This document shows positions 1-9,108 of a stretch of 64,000 nucleotides of DNA, piece by piece. The notes under the pieces were generated by a model. It was given only the letters and a program-made list of their open reading frames with translations. It was not told the DNA's origin and searched no databases. This DNA comes from Pigmentiphaga litoralis (GTDB lineage: Bacteria > Pseudomonadota > Gammaproteobacteria > Burkholderiales > Burkholderiaceae_B). The first letter of the stretch is position 1, and every line of letters begins with the position of its first letter. The translations under genes and the position numbers were made by a program. The DNA lies in the NCBI RefSeq assembly GCF_013408655.1, contig NZ_JACCBP010000002.1, forward strand, positions 310,001 through 374,000. The letters are read 5' to 3'.

Positions 1-1
1 C

Positions 2-40
2 CGTTTCACCCTGCTGCTGCAGCAAGCAAGGCCATCATGA
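2..40 (+). CDS. C-terminal end of DctB-like sensor histidine kinase (partial)
   Basis: The first bases read in one open frame as [12 protein letters not shown] and then stop at 38-40. An F-T-L-x-L end is usual for the last beta strand of a HATPase_c kinase domain. The stop overlaps the ATG of the next gene in an ATGA junction, which is the usual arrangement of a DctB-type kinase translationally coupled to its DctD response regulator. Only 12 residues are visible, so the identity rests mainly on the neighbour. Confidence 0.5.
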   Translation, partial: RFTLLLQQARPS

Positions 41-1437
41 TGTCACCCGCCACGTCCCTCATGCCTGACAGTCCTGCCCCCCAACGGGTGGTGTTCGTCG
101 ACGACGACCCCGCCCTGCGCGAAGCCAATAGCCAGACCCTGGAACTGGCCGGCATGGATGTCACGGCGCTGCCCAATGCCCGCGCCGCGCTCGACCTGCT
201 GACCGCCGACTTTTCCGGCGTCGTCGTCACTGACGTGCGCATGCCCGGCATTGACGGCCTGCAACTCTTCCGCGCGCTGCATGAACGGGACCCCGACCTG
301 CCCGTGATCCTGGTGACCGGCCACGGCGATATCGGCATGGCGGTCGAAGCCATGCGGCAGGGCGCCTACGATTTCATTCCCAAGCCCTATCCGGCCGACC
401 GCCTGCTGGCCACGGTCCGCAACGCCCTGGACAAACGCCGCCTGGTGCTGGAAAACCGCCAGCTCAAACAGCTTGCAAACGATGCCGGCGCCAGCCTGCC
501 GCTGATCGGCGACACGGCCGTCATGCAGCGGCTGCGGCGCACCGTGCGGCACTTGGCGGATGCCGATGTGGACGTGCTGATCGAAGGTGAAACCGGCACG
601 GGCAAGGAAGTGGTGGCCACGGCGCTCCACCAATGGAGCAGCCGCCGGCGGGAACACGCCTTCGTCGCCGTGAACTGCGGCGCGCTGCCCGAAGCCGTGA
701 TCGAAAGCGAACTGTTCGGTCACGAACCCGGCGCCTTTACCGGCGCGCAGCGCAAGCGGGTGGGGCGCATCGAACACGCCAACAAGGGCACGCTGTTCCT
801 GGATGAGATCGAAAGCATGCCGGTCATGTTGCAGGTCAAGCTGCTCCGGGTGCTGGAAGCGCGCGAAGTGTCACCCCTGGGCACCAACGACGTGCGCCCC
901 GTGGACCTGCGCGTCGTGGCCGCCACCAAGGTCGACCTGAGCGACCCCGCGCAACGGGGGGACTTCCGCGAAGATCTGTTCCACCGGCTCAATGTGGTCA
1001 CGCTGCGGCTGCCCCCGCTGCGCGAGCGGCGCGACGACGTCGGCCTGCTGTTTTCCTACTTCCTGTCGCGTGCGGCGGCCCGCTTCAAGATGCCGGTGCC
1101 CGACGTGTCCGACGGGGTCCGCGCCTACCTGCGCGCGCACCGCTGGCCCGGCAACGTGCGCGAACTGGCGCACTTTGCCGAACGCGTGGCGCTCGGTCTG
1201 GCCGAAGAGGGGATGGAGGGCTCACGGACCCGCCCCGATCACACCGGTGACGCCGGCGCGACGCTGCCACAGCGGATGGAACGCTACGAAGCGACCTTGA
1301 TCCGTGACGCCCTGGCCACCTATCGCGGCGACGTCCGCGCCACCCTGCAGGCGCTGGGCATTCCGCGCAAGACCTTCTACGACAAGCTGCAGCGGCACGG
1401 CATCGACCGCGCCGCGTTCGAACTGCCGGGGGACTGA
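37..1437 (+). CDS. dctD: Sigma-54-dependent two-component response regulator, DctD-like
   Basis: A 466-residue NtrC-class activator. The N-terminal receiver domain (about residues 18-130) has the acidic pair in FVDDDPALR, the phospho-acceptor Asp near residue 66 in [10 protein letters not shown] and the conserved Lys in IPKPYPAD. The AAA+ domain carries Walker [10 protein letters not shown] (about 183-191), the sigma-54 contact loop GAFTGA (about 231-236) and Walker [11 protein letters not shown] Fis-type helix-turn-helix ([20 protein letters not shown]) ends the protein. It overlaps the end of a kinase gene upstream. DctD proteins activate C4-dicarboxylate transport from sigma-54 promoters; the order receiver-AAA+-HTH is certain, while dicarboxylates as the signal are inferred from family resemblance. 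The target transporter is not in the window. ATG at 40 is an alternative start. Confidence 0.85.
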   Translation: MMSPATSLMPDSPAPQRVVFVDDDPALREANSQTLELAGMDVTALPNARAALDLLTADFSGVVVTDVRMPGIDGLQLFRALHERDPDLPVILVTGHGDIGMAVEAMRQGAYDFIPKPYPADRLLATVRNALDKRRLVLENRQLKQLANDAGASLPLIGDTAVMQRLRRTVRHLADADVDVLIEGETGTGKEVVATALHQWSSRRREHAFVAVNCGALPEAVIESELFGHEPGAFTGAQRKRVGRIEHANKGTLFLDEIESMPVMLQVKLLRVLEAREVSPLGTNDVRPVDLRVVAATKVDLSDPAQRGDFREDLFHRLNVVTLRLPPLRERRDDVGLLFSYFLSRAAARFKMPVPDVSDGVRAYLRAHRWPGNVRELAHFAERVALGLAEEGMEGSRTRPDHTGDAGATLPQRMERYEATLIRDALATYRGDVRATLQALGIPRKTFYDKLQRHGIDRAAFELPGD

Positions 1438-1480
1438 ACCCCCTGTCGGCAACGTCCTGGCGTCCTGGCGTCCAGACGAC

Positions 1481-1506
1481 AAAAAGGGGCGATATCGCCC
1501 CTTTTT
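1481..1506. terminator. Bidirectional intrinsic terminator
   Basis: Self-complementary A-run/GGGGCGATATCGCCCC/T-run with no loop asymmetry, lying between the convergent dctD-like and mltD genes. It can act for both strands. Confidence 0.85.
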
Positions 1507-1527
1507 GTTCACAACCACCAAGCAGGA

Positions 1528-3060
1528 TCAGCTGCGCGAATCCGTTCCCGGAATCTGCAGCGTCTTGCCCATCTGCACGGCGCTGCCCTTGATGCGGTTC
1601 AGCGCGCGCAGCTGGTCAACCGTGGTGTCATAACGCTTGGCGATCGACGACAGACTGTCGCCCTTCGTCACGCGATGCGTCCGCACGTGCACCTTCTTGC
1701 CCACCGCCGCCGCACCGCGCGCGGCCACGGGGCGCACCGCGGCCGGCACGGCCGTCGCGATGATGGCGGGTTCGCCAGCAGCAGCGCCCACTGGCACGAT
1801 CAGGCTGTCGCCTGCCGATACCGACGACTTCGGCCCCAGGCCGTTGGCGCTGCGCAGGGTGGCCACCGACGTGCGGTATTGCTTGGCCACGCTGGCCAGC
1901 GTGTCGCCACGCGCCATCTGGTGGGTGTGCCACGACGACAGTTCGCCGTTGTGCGCCAGCAGGTTGGCTTCGAACACGCCGATCCGGTCGGCCGGCAGGA
2001 TCAGGGTCGGTTCATGCCGGCCCAGGATCACGCCGCGATTGAACGACGGGTTCAGCGCCTTGAATTCTTCCAGCGGCATTTCGGCCAGTTGCGCCGCCAG
2101 CTTCACGTCGATGTTGCGGCTCTTGGTGACCGTGACGAAGTAGGGCTGGTTGTCGATGGTCGGCAACACGATGCTGAACTTGGCCGGGTTGGCGATGATG
2201 TTCTTGATCGCCTGCAGCTTGGGCACGTAGTTGCGCGTTTCGTCGGGCATGTCCAGCGACAGGTAGTCGGTCGGCATGCCTTGCCCGGCCTTCTTTTCGA
2301 TCGCGCGTTTGACCGAGCCTTCGCCCCAGTTGTAGGACGCCAGCGCCAGGTGCCAGTCGCCATGGAATTCGAACAGGTATTGCAGGTAGTCCAGCGCAGC
2401 GTTGGTCGACGCGATCGGATCGCGGCGCTCGTCACGCCACCAGTCCTGCTTCAGGTTGTAGCCGCGGCCGGTGGCCGGCACGAACTGCCACAGGCCCGAA
2501 GCCTGCGAGCGCGACAGCGCCCACGGATCGAACGAGCTTTCCACGAACGGCAGCAAGGCCAGTTCGCTGGGCATGCCGCGCTGATCGATCTCTTCAATGA
2601 TGTAGTACAGATACTTGCCGGCGCGCTGCGCGGTGCGCTGCAGATATTCCGGCTTGCTGGCGTAGAAGTTTTCCCATTCGCGCACCAGCGGCGTGTCGAT
2701 GTTCGGCACGGCAAAGCTGCGGCGGATGCGGGTCCACACGTCGGCCGGGGCCACGGTCAGGTCGACCACCAGCGGCGACAGGCCGGTCGGGGCCACCTGC
2801 TTGATCAGCGGCGAGTCGAGCCGGCGGCCCTGGGTCGCGGCGGCAACGCGCGGGTTGGCCGGCACGTTGGGCAAATCGGCCACGGTGGACATCGTCTCGG
2901 CATTGGCCGACGTGTCACCGGGATTGGCTGGGGGGAGGGGAGCGCAAGCTGCCAGGGCCAACAGGGCACCTGCCGTAATCACTTTCAGGAGCGCGCCGCG
3001 GGGGATGCAATCGCGGAGGGTCGTCCGCGAGATCCACGCGCCGCCAAGGCGTATTTCCAT
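1528..3060 (-). CDS. mltD: Membrane-bound lytic murein transglycosylase D, two LysM repeats
   Basis: A 510-residue lipoprotein of the peptidoglycan-cleaving family GH23/SLT, which forms 1,6-anhydro-muropeptides. A long N-terminal extension leads to a lipobox LAAC with Cys39, so it is expected to be anchored in the outer membrane. The SLT catalytic Glu lies near residue 174 in LPFVESSFDPW, followed by the family motif ASGLWQFVPATGR. Two LysM peptidoglycan-binding repeats (about 378-425, with RGDTLASVA, and 462-506, with KGDSLSSIA) end the protein. It is divergent from nothing upstream except gloB, which lies on the same strand 148 bp behind it. The start ATG at 3060 gives a rather long n-region; a start nearer the hydrophobic stretch is possible but no better candidate was found. 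Confidence 0.92.
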   Translation of the reverse strand: MEIRLGGAWISRTTLRDCIPRGALLKVITAGALLALAACAPLPPANPGDTSANAETMSTVADLPNVPANPRVAAATQGRRLDSPLIKQVAPTGLSPLVVDLTVAPADVWTRIRRSFAVPNIDTPLVREWENFYASKPEYLQRTAQRAGKYLYYIIEEIDQRGMPSELALLPFVESSFDPWALSRSQASGLWQFVPATGRGYNLKQDWWRDERRDPIASTNAALDYLQYLFEFHGDWHLALASYNWGEGSVKRAIEKKAGQGMPTDYLSLDMPDETRNYVPKLQAIKNIIANPAKFSIVLPTIDNQPYFVTVTKSRNIDVKLAAQLAEMPLEEFKALNPSFNRGVILGRHEPTLILPADRIGVFEANLLAHNGELSSWHTHQMARGDTLASVAKQYRTSVATLRSANGLGPKSSVSAGDSLIVPVGAAAGEPAIIATAVPAAVRPVAARGAAAVGKKVHVRTHRVTKGDSLSSIAKRYDTTVDQLRALNRIKGSAVQMGKTLQIPGTDSRS

Positions 3061-3208
3061 AGGGTTTCTTCAGTTTGACTGGGTTAAAGGCGCTGCGCAT
3101 AGTAGGAGCGTGACGGGGTTCACGTCAAGCTGCCTTACATATCAGCGGCTGATGTCAGGGGTTGACCGACGATCCGAGCATGTTCAATACAAACGGCATA
3201 TTTGCCGA

Positions 3209-4054
3209 TTACTTGAAGCTATTTTTCCACTCGCGCAGCGCGGCGAATACTTCGGTGCGGGTAGCCAGCGCGCGCCCGGCATGGGTGACGGCGGCCGCGG
3301 CCACCGCGGGTTCGTCGGTTCGCAAGAAGGGATTCACTTCACGTTCCAGCGCCAGGGTCGTCGGCACGGTGGGCGTGCCACTGTCGCGCAGCGCCTGGGC
3401 CTGGTCATGCCATTGCGCCAGGGCGCCGTTGTCGGGTTCGACAACCTGGGCCCAGCGGATGTTCGACAGCGTGTATTCATGGGCGCAGTACACCCGGGTG
3501 TCGTCAGGCAGGGCGGCCAGCTTGCCGAGCGAGTCGGTCATCTGGTCGGGCGTGCCTTCGAACAGCCGGCCACAGCCGGTGGCGAACAAGGTATCGCCGC
3601 AGAACACCAGGGGCTCGACGCCGCCCGCACGGCCGGCGTAGGCAATGTGCCCGGCCGTATGGCCCGGCACGTCGATCACTTCCAGGCTCAGGTCCAGTTC
3701 GGGCAGGGCGACCTGGTCGCCTTCGACCAGCTTGCGGTCGCAGTGGGGCAGGGTTTCCCCCGCGGGGCCGAACACGGTGGCGCCGGTGCGTTCGACCAGT
3801 TCGGTCACGCCGCCGACATGGTCGTTGTGATGATGAGTCAGTAGAATGGCCCGCAGTTGCAGGCGTTGCTGCTGCAGGGCCTGCAAGACGGGAGCGGCCT
3901 GGCCGGGGTCGACCACGGCGGCAAGACTGCCATTGCGGATCAACCAGATATAGTTGTCACTGAACGCCGCCAACCCGGTAATGCCTGAATTGCCCGGCGG
4001 CACGCCGGGGGTGGTGCTGGCGGTTTGCTTCTGTCGTTTATCCGAACCTTTCAT
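3209..4054 (-). CDS. gloB: Hydroxyacylglutathione hydrolase (glyoxalase II)
   Basis: Hydrolyses S-lactoylglutathione to lactate and glutathione, the second step of methylglyoxal detoxification. The metallo-beta-lactamase signature THHHNDHVGG at about residues 73-82 provides the two-metal ligands. Further ligands are in DVPGHTAGHIAY and FCGDTLFATGCGRLFEG, with CAHEYTLSN near the C-terminal side, all typical of GloB. The protein has 281 residues; the first 25 or so extend beyond the usual GloB start (the core begins at GLAAFSDNYIWLI), so a downstream GTG start is possible. Its start codon lies 4 bp from the divergent methyltransferase start. Confidence 0.95.
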   Translation of the reverse strand: MKGSDKRQKQTASTTPGVPPGNSGITGLAAFSDNYIWLIRNGSLAAVVDPGQAAPVLQALQQQRLQLRAILLTHHHNDHVGGVTELVERTGATVFGPAGETLPHCDRKLVEGDQVALPELDLSLEVIDVPGHTAGHIAYAGRAGGVEPLVFCGDTLFATGCGRLFEGTPDQMTDSLGKLAALPDDTRVYCAHEYTLSNIRWAQVVEPDNGALAQWHDQAQALRDSGTPTVPTTLALEREVNPFLRTDEPAVAAAAVTHAGRALATRTEVFAALREWKNSFK

Positions 4055-4058
4055 TCCG

Positions 4059-4856
4059 ATGCCCCTATCTGCCGCCCAAGGTTACCCGATTTCCGAGCTC
4101 GGCCGTTGGCTGGAATCGCCTCCCGGACGCTACCTGTTGGCCTGGGAACAAGCCCGGCTTGACGAAGCGGTATCCGATGTATTTGGCTTTTTTGCCGTGC
4201 AGGTCGGCCTGCACCAGATCGACGGCTTGCGCGCCAACCGCATGCCCTTCAAGGGTTGCGTGGGCGATCAGGCGCCCGGCGTGCCCATGGTCGCGCCGCG
4301 CTGCAATGCCTTTGTCGTAGCCGAATTTGAAGAACTGCCCTTCGACTCCCAGAGCATCGACCTGCTCGTTCTGCCGCACACGCTGGAAGTGTCCGCCGAC
4401 CCGCACCAGGTGCTGCGCGAAGCCGAACGGGTGCTTATGCCCGAAGGCCGTCTGATCGTGACGGGCTTCAATCCCTGGAGCCTGTGGGGGGCAGGGCGCC
4501 TGCTGGGCCAACGAGCCGCCTTCCTGCCGACCAGCCTGGGACCCTTGCCGGTGCCCCGCCTGAAGGACTGGCTCAAGCTGTTGTCGTTCGAAGTCGATCG
4601 CGCCCACTTTGGCGGGTACGTGCCGCCGTGCAGCAGCGACGTCTGGCTGCAGCGTTTTGCCTTCATGGAAAACGCCGGCGCCAAGTGGTGGCCGTTCTGC
4701 GGGTCGCTGTATATCGTGTCGGCCGTCAAGCGGCAGGCCGGCATGCGGCTGCTGGGGCCGCCGTGGAAAACGCAGCGGCTGCGTCGCCACGCCGCCGTGG
4801 CCGTCGCCCCCCGCATGAACGCCGCGGGGCCGGACAGCGAATCGCCGCCGCAGTAA
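4059..4856 (+). CDS. SAM-dependent methyltransferase, YafS-like
   Basis: 265 residues from ATG 4059 (an upstream in-frame extension to 3954 would run into gloB and is not favoured). The central part reads as the late half of a class I methyltransferase fold: IDLLVLPHTLEVS, then HQVLREAERVLMPEGRLIVTGFNPWSLWG. The glycine loop for SAM is poorly conserved, as in the YafS group. In E. coli the order mltD, gloB, yafS, rnhA, dnaQ, tRNA is known; the same order with the same strands is seen here apart from the missing rnhA, which supports the YafS-like assignment. The substrate is unknown. Confidence 0.8.
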   Translation: MPLSAAQGYPISELGRWLESPPGRYLLAWEQARLDEAVSDVFGFFAVQVGLHQIDGLRANRMPFKGCVGDQAPGVPMVAPRCNAFVVAEFEELPFDSQSIDLLVLPHTLEVSADPHQVLREAERVLMPEGRLIVTGFNPWSLWGAGRLLGQRAAFLPTSLGPLPVPRLKDWLKLLSFEVDRAHFGGYVPPCSSDVWLQRFAFMENAGAKWWPFCGSLYIVSAVKRQAGMRLLGPPWKTQRLRRHAAVAVAPRMNAAGPDSESPPQ

Positions 4857-4973
4857 AGGCGTTGCCGGGTCTGGACCTGGGGCATCCAGCTGCCCGGCTC
4901 CCCAGGGCCGCCCGGTCCGCCTTGTTCCAGGTTCCTGATTGCCGCCTGTTCCCACCTTCCTGGTTTCGCCGGT

Positions 4974-5678
4974 TCAGGCCTCGAACAGGTTCTTCTGGAT
5001 CTGTTCCAGATGCGCCGTCAACAGTTCCCGCGCCTGCTGCGCGTCCCGGTCCTTGAGCGCATCCACCATCGCCCGGTGCTGCTGTTCATAGGCGGTGCGG
5101 CGGGCCGGCGTCAGGGACCGGCGCTTCAGCCGCCCCCACTCCCCTTGCTCGCGCACGTCGTTCGTCAGTTCCAGGATCTGCATGAAGAAGGAGTTGTGCG
5201 TGGCCTCGGCAAACGACTTGTGCAGCTCGCCGTCCCAGTGCTCAAACTCTTCGATCGAGGTGGCCGCTTCCGACGCCACAACGCATTGCGTCATGCGGGC
5301 AAAGTCGGCCGACGTGGCGTTGCGCACGATCAACCCCGGCATCAGCGGCTCGATCAACAACCGCGCTTCCATCAATTCGGCGGGGCTGGTGTGCCGGGCC
5401 TCGCGCACCGGCAGCGGGGCCGGGGCCAGCTCGCTCGCGCCCGGCGCCACGAAGGTGCCGCTGCCCACGACTTGCGTGATCAGGCCGCGTACGCGCAATT
5501 CCGACAGCACGCGCCGCACCGACCCGCGCGACGTACCGAATTGCAGGCTCAATTGCCGCTCGGGCGGAAGCTTCACGCCCTCCCGCAGTTTTCCACTGGC
5601 CATCTCCGCCAGCAAATGCCGGGCAAGCGCGCGCGCGCCTTGCGCCCGCACCCCACCGGTGTCCGAATAATCATCCAC
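4974..5678 (-). CDS. FadR/GntR-family transcriptional regulator
   Basis: About 235 residues from the GTG at 5678, which follows a GGAG ribosome site by 8 bases; an extended reading to 5798 would cover the intergenic operators and is rejected. The N-terminal winged helix has the GntR pattern KLPPERQLSLQFGTSRGSVR, and the rest is an all-helical FCD ligand domain (SPAELMEARLLIEPLM and later helices). FCD regulators bind organic acids and usually control the divergent gene set, here the FAH hydrolase and Bug protein. Three close copies of a CCAATTGG palindrome in the shared region and early FAH gene are the likely binding sites. Confidence 0.88.
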   Translation of the reverse strand: MDDYSDTGGVRAQGARALARHLLAEMASGKLREGVKLPPERQLSLQFGTSRGSVRRVLSELRVRGLITQVVGSGTFVAPGASELAPAPLPVREARHTSPAELMEARLLIEPLMPGLIVRNATSADFARMTQCVVASEAATSIEEFEHWDGELHKSFAEATHNSFFMQILELTNDVREQGEWGRLKRRSLTPARRTAYEQQHRAMVDALKDRDAQQARELLTAHLEQIQKNLFEA

Positions 5679-5718
5679 GTGCCTGTCTCCAGAATGCCCC
5701 CGCACAGTAAGTGAATCG

Positions 5719-5802
5719 GACCAATTGGTCAAATATTTGCTAGGCGCAGGGTTGTAGAAGATCCAATTTGGTTCTATATTTTCTCGACTTTCTACCAATT
5801 GG
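5719..5802. promoter_or_regulatory. Candidate operator cluster (CCAATTGG palindromes)
   Basis: GACCAATTGGTC, a perfect 12-bp palindrome, lies at 5719-5730, an imperfect CCAATTTGG at 5763-5771 and a second exact CCAATTGG at 5795-5802, 19 bases before the FAH start codon. A third exact copy lies inside the FAH gene at 5939-5946. The spacing and symmetry suit a dimeric GntR/FadR-type regulator acting on both divergent genes. The assignment to the neighbouring regulator is inference. Confidence 0.55.
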
Positions 5803-5821
5803 ACTTTCGCAAGGCGCCCTC

Positions 5822-6700
5822 ATGAAATTTGCAAATCTGAAGATCGACTCCACTGCCGTTGTTTGCCTCGTTGATACCGATGCCGGCACCTATTGGCCGG
5901 TCACCGACCTGGTCCCCGGCTTCAGTGGCGACATGGTCCAATTGGTTCAGGAATACCCGAATCTCAAGTCCAAGCTGGCGGCCAAGGGCGAAGGCAAGCC
6001 GTTGAACGGCGCGACCGTCCTGGCACCGATCACGCAGCCCCGCCGCAACATCTTTTGCGTCGGCAAGAACTATCACGAGCACGCCGCGGAATTCAGCAAG
6101 TCGGGCTTTGACAGCAGCGCCAAGGAAGGCGAACTGGCGCCCGATTTCCCGGTGGTCTTTACCAAGCCGGCGTCGACCGTGATCGGACCCGGAGACGCCA
6201 TCCCGTCGCACCCCGAGGTCACCAGCCAGCTGGACTACGAAGCGGAATTTGCGGTGGTGATCGGCAAGGCCGGACGCGGCATCAAGAAAGCTGACGCCTT
6301 CGACCACATCTTTGGCTACACCATCGTCAACGACTTCACGGCGCGCGATCTGCAGAAAAAGCATCGGCAGTGGTTCATCGGCAAGTCGCTGGACGGCTTC
6401 TGCCCGATGGGTCCGTACCTGGTCACCAATGACGAAGTCGATGCCCAGAACCTGGACATCAAGTGCTGGGTGAATGGCGAACTGCGCCAGAACTCGAACA
6501 CCAGTCTGCTGATTTTCGACATCCCAACCATTATTGAAACGCTGTCGGCCGGCATGACGCTGCAGCCCGGCGACGTGATTGCGACCGGCACCCCGGCGGG
6601 CGTGGGCATCGGCTTCAACCCGCCCAAGTGGCTCAAGACCGGCGACACCATCAAGATCGAAGTCCAAGGCCTGGGCGTGCTGGAAAACGCGGTCGGCTGA
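5822..6700 (+). CDS. Fumarylacetoacetate hydrolase (FAH) family protein
   Basis: 292 residues from ATG 5822. The FAH fold signature is clear: FCVGKNYHEHAAEF, PASTVIGPGDAI, the metal-binding acidic cluster in LDYEAEFAVVIG, and NDFTARDLQ. Family members hydrolyse, decarboxylate or isomerise beta-diketo or acylpyruvate-type acids with Mg2+. It is followed 119 bp on by a Bug periplasmic binding protein and preceded by a divergent FadR-type regulator, which suggests a small uptake-plus-catabolism unit for an organic acid. The exact substrate cannot be told from sequence alone. Confidence 0.88.
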   Translation: MKFANLKIDSTAVVCLVDTDAGTYWPVTDLVPGFSGDMVQLVQEYPNLKSKLAAKGEGKPLNGATVLAPITQPRRNIFCVGKNYHEHAAEFSKSGFDSSAKEGELAPDFPVVFTKPASTVIGPGDAIPSHPEVTSQLDYEAEFAVVIGKAGRGIKKADAFDHIFGYTIVNDFTARDLQKKHRQWFIGKSLDGFCPMGPYLVTNDEVDAQNLDIKCWVNGELRQNSNTSLLIFDIPTIIETLSAGMTLQPGDVIATGTPAGVGIGFNPPKWLKTGDTIKIEVQGLGVLENAVG

Positions 6701-6819
6701 CCTGGCCGGCGCTTTTCGACGCCCCATTCATAGATAGAGGACGCCGCCGCCCGAAGCCTTTGCGCCAGGGCAGGACGGCGTCCCGACCCCATCACCCCGG
6801 AAAGGGGGAGGAGACACCC

Positions 6820-7851
6820 ATGACCTACCAGATGCTCTGGCGCGTTGTTGCGCCTGTCGTTACCTCGGCCGCGACCGCCACCGCGACCGCCACCGTCGCC
6901 ACGGTGGCCGCGCTTTGCGCCATCCCCGCCGCCCACGCGCAGGCCCCGGCCGCGTGGCCCACCAAACCCATCACAATGATCGTGCCGTTCCCGCCGGGCG
7001 GCGTGGCCGATACCGTGGCCCGCCCCGTGGCCGAGGCCATGAGCCGCAGTCTGGGCCAGACCGTGGTGGTGGAAAACCGGGCTGGGGCCGGCGGCGGGCT
7101 GGGCATGGCGCAGGTCGCCAAGGCCGCGCCCGACGGCTACACGGTCATGATGACCCTGTCGTCCATCTCCATCATTCCCGAAGCCGACGTGATCCTGGGC
7201 CGCGCGCCCATGTATCAGCTCAACCAGTTCACGCCCATCGCGCGGTTCACCGCCGACCCCACGGTGCTGGTGGTCCGGGCCGATGCGCCCTGGAAAGATG
7301 CCAAGGAATTCATCGCCGCCCAGAAAAAGGGCGACCGCGAAGTGACCTACGGATCGTCCGGCAACTACGGCAGCATGCATGTGCCGATGGAAATGCTGCG
7401 CAGCCAGGCCGACATCCGCCTGCTGCACGTGCCCTACACCGGCGCGGGCCCAGCCGTCGTCGCGCTGCTGGGCGGCCAGGTGGATGCGGTGTCGACCGGC
7501 CCGGCGTCGGTGCTGCAGTACATCAGCGCCGGCAAGTTGCGCGCGCTGGCCCACTGGGGCGAAGGCCGCCTGGCCTCGATGCCCGACGTACCCAGCCTGA
7601 CCGAACTGGGCTATCCGGTGCAATTCGCGCAGTGGTCGGGGCTCTTTGCGCCCGCCAACACGCCGCCTGCCGTGGTCGAGGCGCTGCGCAACGCTGCCCG
7701 TACGGCATCCACCGACAGCCGGGTGCTGGCGGCGGTACAGGGCGCCGGCAGTCCGATCCAGTATCTGGACGCGCCGGCCTTCAAGACCTACTGGGATGGC
7801 GACGCCAAAACCCTGGTGCAGGTGGTGCGCAAGATCGGCAAGGTCGAGTAA
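6820..7851 (+). CDS. Bug-family (TctC-like) periplasmic substrate-binding protein
   Basis: 343 residues from ATG 6820, directly after a strong AAAGGGGGAGGAG ribosome site. The Ala/Thr-rich signal peptide ends at AHAQ. Mature sequence starts with the family motif WPTKPITMIVPFPPGGVAD, then ENRAGAGGGLGMAQVAKAAPDGYT, and contains HVPYTGAGPAVVALLGGQVD, all standard for Bug receptors that bind carboxylates in the periplasm. No TctA/TctB membrane genes are nearby, which is common for orphan Bug proteins of Alcaligenaceae. Probably cotranscribed with the FAH gene. Confidence 0.92.
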   Translation: MTYQMLWRVVAPVVTSAATATATATVATVAALCAIPAAHAQAPAAWPTKPITMIVPFPPGGVADTVARPVAEAMSRSLGQTVVVENRAGAGGGLGMAQVAKAAPDGYTVMMTLSSISIIPEADVILGRAPMYQLNQFTPIARFTADPTVLVVRADAPWKDAKEFIAAQKKGDREVTYGSSGNYGSMHVPMEMLRSQADIRLLHVPYTGAGPAVVALLGGQVDAVSTGPASVLQYISAGKLRALAHWGEGRLASMPDVPSLTELGYPVQFAQWSGLFAPANTPPAVVEALRNAARTASTDSRVLAAVQGAGSPIQYLDAPAFKTYWDGDAKTLVQVVRKIGKVE

Positions 7852-7995
7852 GTCGGCACTGCGGCGCTGACCCGCATGTAACGGTCGTGTGGGGCGTTTG
7901 CCTAAGCCAGAAGTTAAGTTGTTGCGGATGTGCTTCGCCCTCTGCCGCGATGCTACATTTGGCTACACCTCCTGGGCATTCAACCTACGTTCAGC

Positions 7996-9108
7996 ATGCA
8001 AAAAAGCTCCGTCGTCCTGTTTGTCGTTATCGCACTGGTCGCCGGCGGCGCGATCGGTTTCGTCGCGCCCCGTTATCTGGGCTCGTCAGCCGGTACGGCC
8101 ACGCAGGCTGCGGCCGACGCGCCCAAGCCGCCCGTGGCGCGTCCCACCGCAGTGGAAGTCGCGACGGTCCGCCGCCAGCCCTTCGTGCGCGGGGTCAGCG
8201 CGGTCGGCAGCCTGCGGTCTGACGAATCGGTCACATTGCGGCCCGAAGTCGCCGGCCGCATCAGCGAAATCCGCTTTACCGAAGGCCAGCGCGTGCAACG
8301 CGGCCAGGTGCTGGTCAAGCTGGACGATTCGGTGCCACGTGCCGAATTTGAACAGGCACGCGCCAACTTTTCGCTGGCCAAAAGCAATTTCGACCGGTCG
8401 ATGGAACTGCAGCAAAAGGGTTTCATCAGCAAGCAGGCGCGCGACGAAGCCGACAACGCCATGAAGGTGCAGCAGGCGGCCATGGTGCTGGCCCAGGTCA
8501 AGCTCGACAAAAGCGAAATCCGCGCACCGTTCAACGGCGTGATCGGTTTGCGCAGCGTGTCGGTGGGGGACTACGTGGGGGTGGGGCAGGACATGGTGCC
8601 GATCGAAGCCATCGACGCGCTCAAGGTGGACTTCCGGATGCCCGAACGTTACCTGCCGCAGATCCGCAATGGCCAGGCGCTGCGCATCATGGTCGACGCC
8701 GTCCCCGACAAGATCTTTACCGGTTCCGTCTATGCCATTAGTCCCCTGATTGACGCTGGCGGGCGCTCCGTCGTGATGCGCGCGCAGGTCCGCAACACCG
8801 CGGCGCAATTGCGCCCCGGCATGTTTGCGCGGGTCGAACTCCAGATGGGCGGCCAGTCCGAAGCGCTGCTGGTGCCCGAAGCGGCGCTGGTGCCGACAGG
8901 CGACAACCAGTTTGTCTTCCGGGTGGAAGAAGGCCGCGCGGTGCGTGTGCAGATCGAAGTGGGCGAGCGCCGTGATGGTCTCGTTGAGGTGATCCGCGGC
9001 ATTGAAGACCAGGACGTCGTGGTCGTTGCCGGCACGCAAAAGATCCGTGACGGCGGTGCGGTCACCGTTGCCAGGCCCGGCCCCCGTCCTGCAGGAACGC
9101 GGTCATGA
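7996..9108 (+). CDS. RND efflux periplasmic adaptor (membrane fusion protein)
   Basis: 370 residues from ATG 7996. One N-terminal membrane segment (VVLFVVIALVAGGAIGFV) anchors it in the inner membrane. The lipoyl/beta-barrel halves follow the HlyD pattern: VTLRPEVAGRISEIRFTEG, then a short alpha-hairpin, LDKSEIRAPFNGVIGLRSVS and QLRPGMFARVEL. The last codons overlap the next gene's ATG in an ATGA junction, so adaptor and pump are co-translated. Drives export with the RND pump; substrates unknown. Confidence 0.93.
   Translation: MQKSSVVLFVVIALVAGGAIGFVAPRYLGSSAGTATQAAADAPKPPVARPTAVEVATVRRQPFVRGVSAVGSLRSDESVTLRPEVAGRISEIRFTEGQRVQRGQVLVKLDDSVPRAEFEQARANFSLAKSNFDRSMELQQKGFISKQARDEADNAMKVQQAAMVLAQVKLDKSEIRAPFNGVIGLRSVSVGDYVGVGQDMVPIEAIDALKVDFRMPERYLPQIRNGQALRIMVDAVPDKIFTGSVYAISPLIDAGGRSVVMRAQVRNTAAQLRPGMFARVELQMGGQSEALLVPEAALVPTGDNQFVFRVEEGRAVRVQIEVGERRDGLVEVIRGIEDQDVVVVAGTQKIRDGGAVTVARPGPRPAGTRS

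Noticed and set aside
5679..5798. N-terminal extension of the FadR-type regulator
   Set aside because: Would cover the operator palindromes and promoter; the GTG at 5678 has a ribosome site and fits family length.
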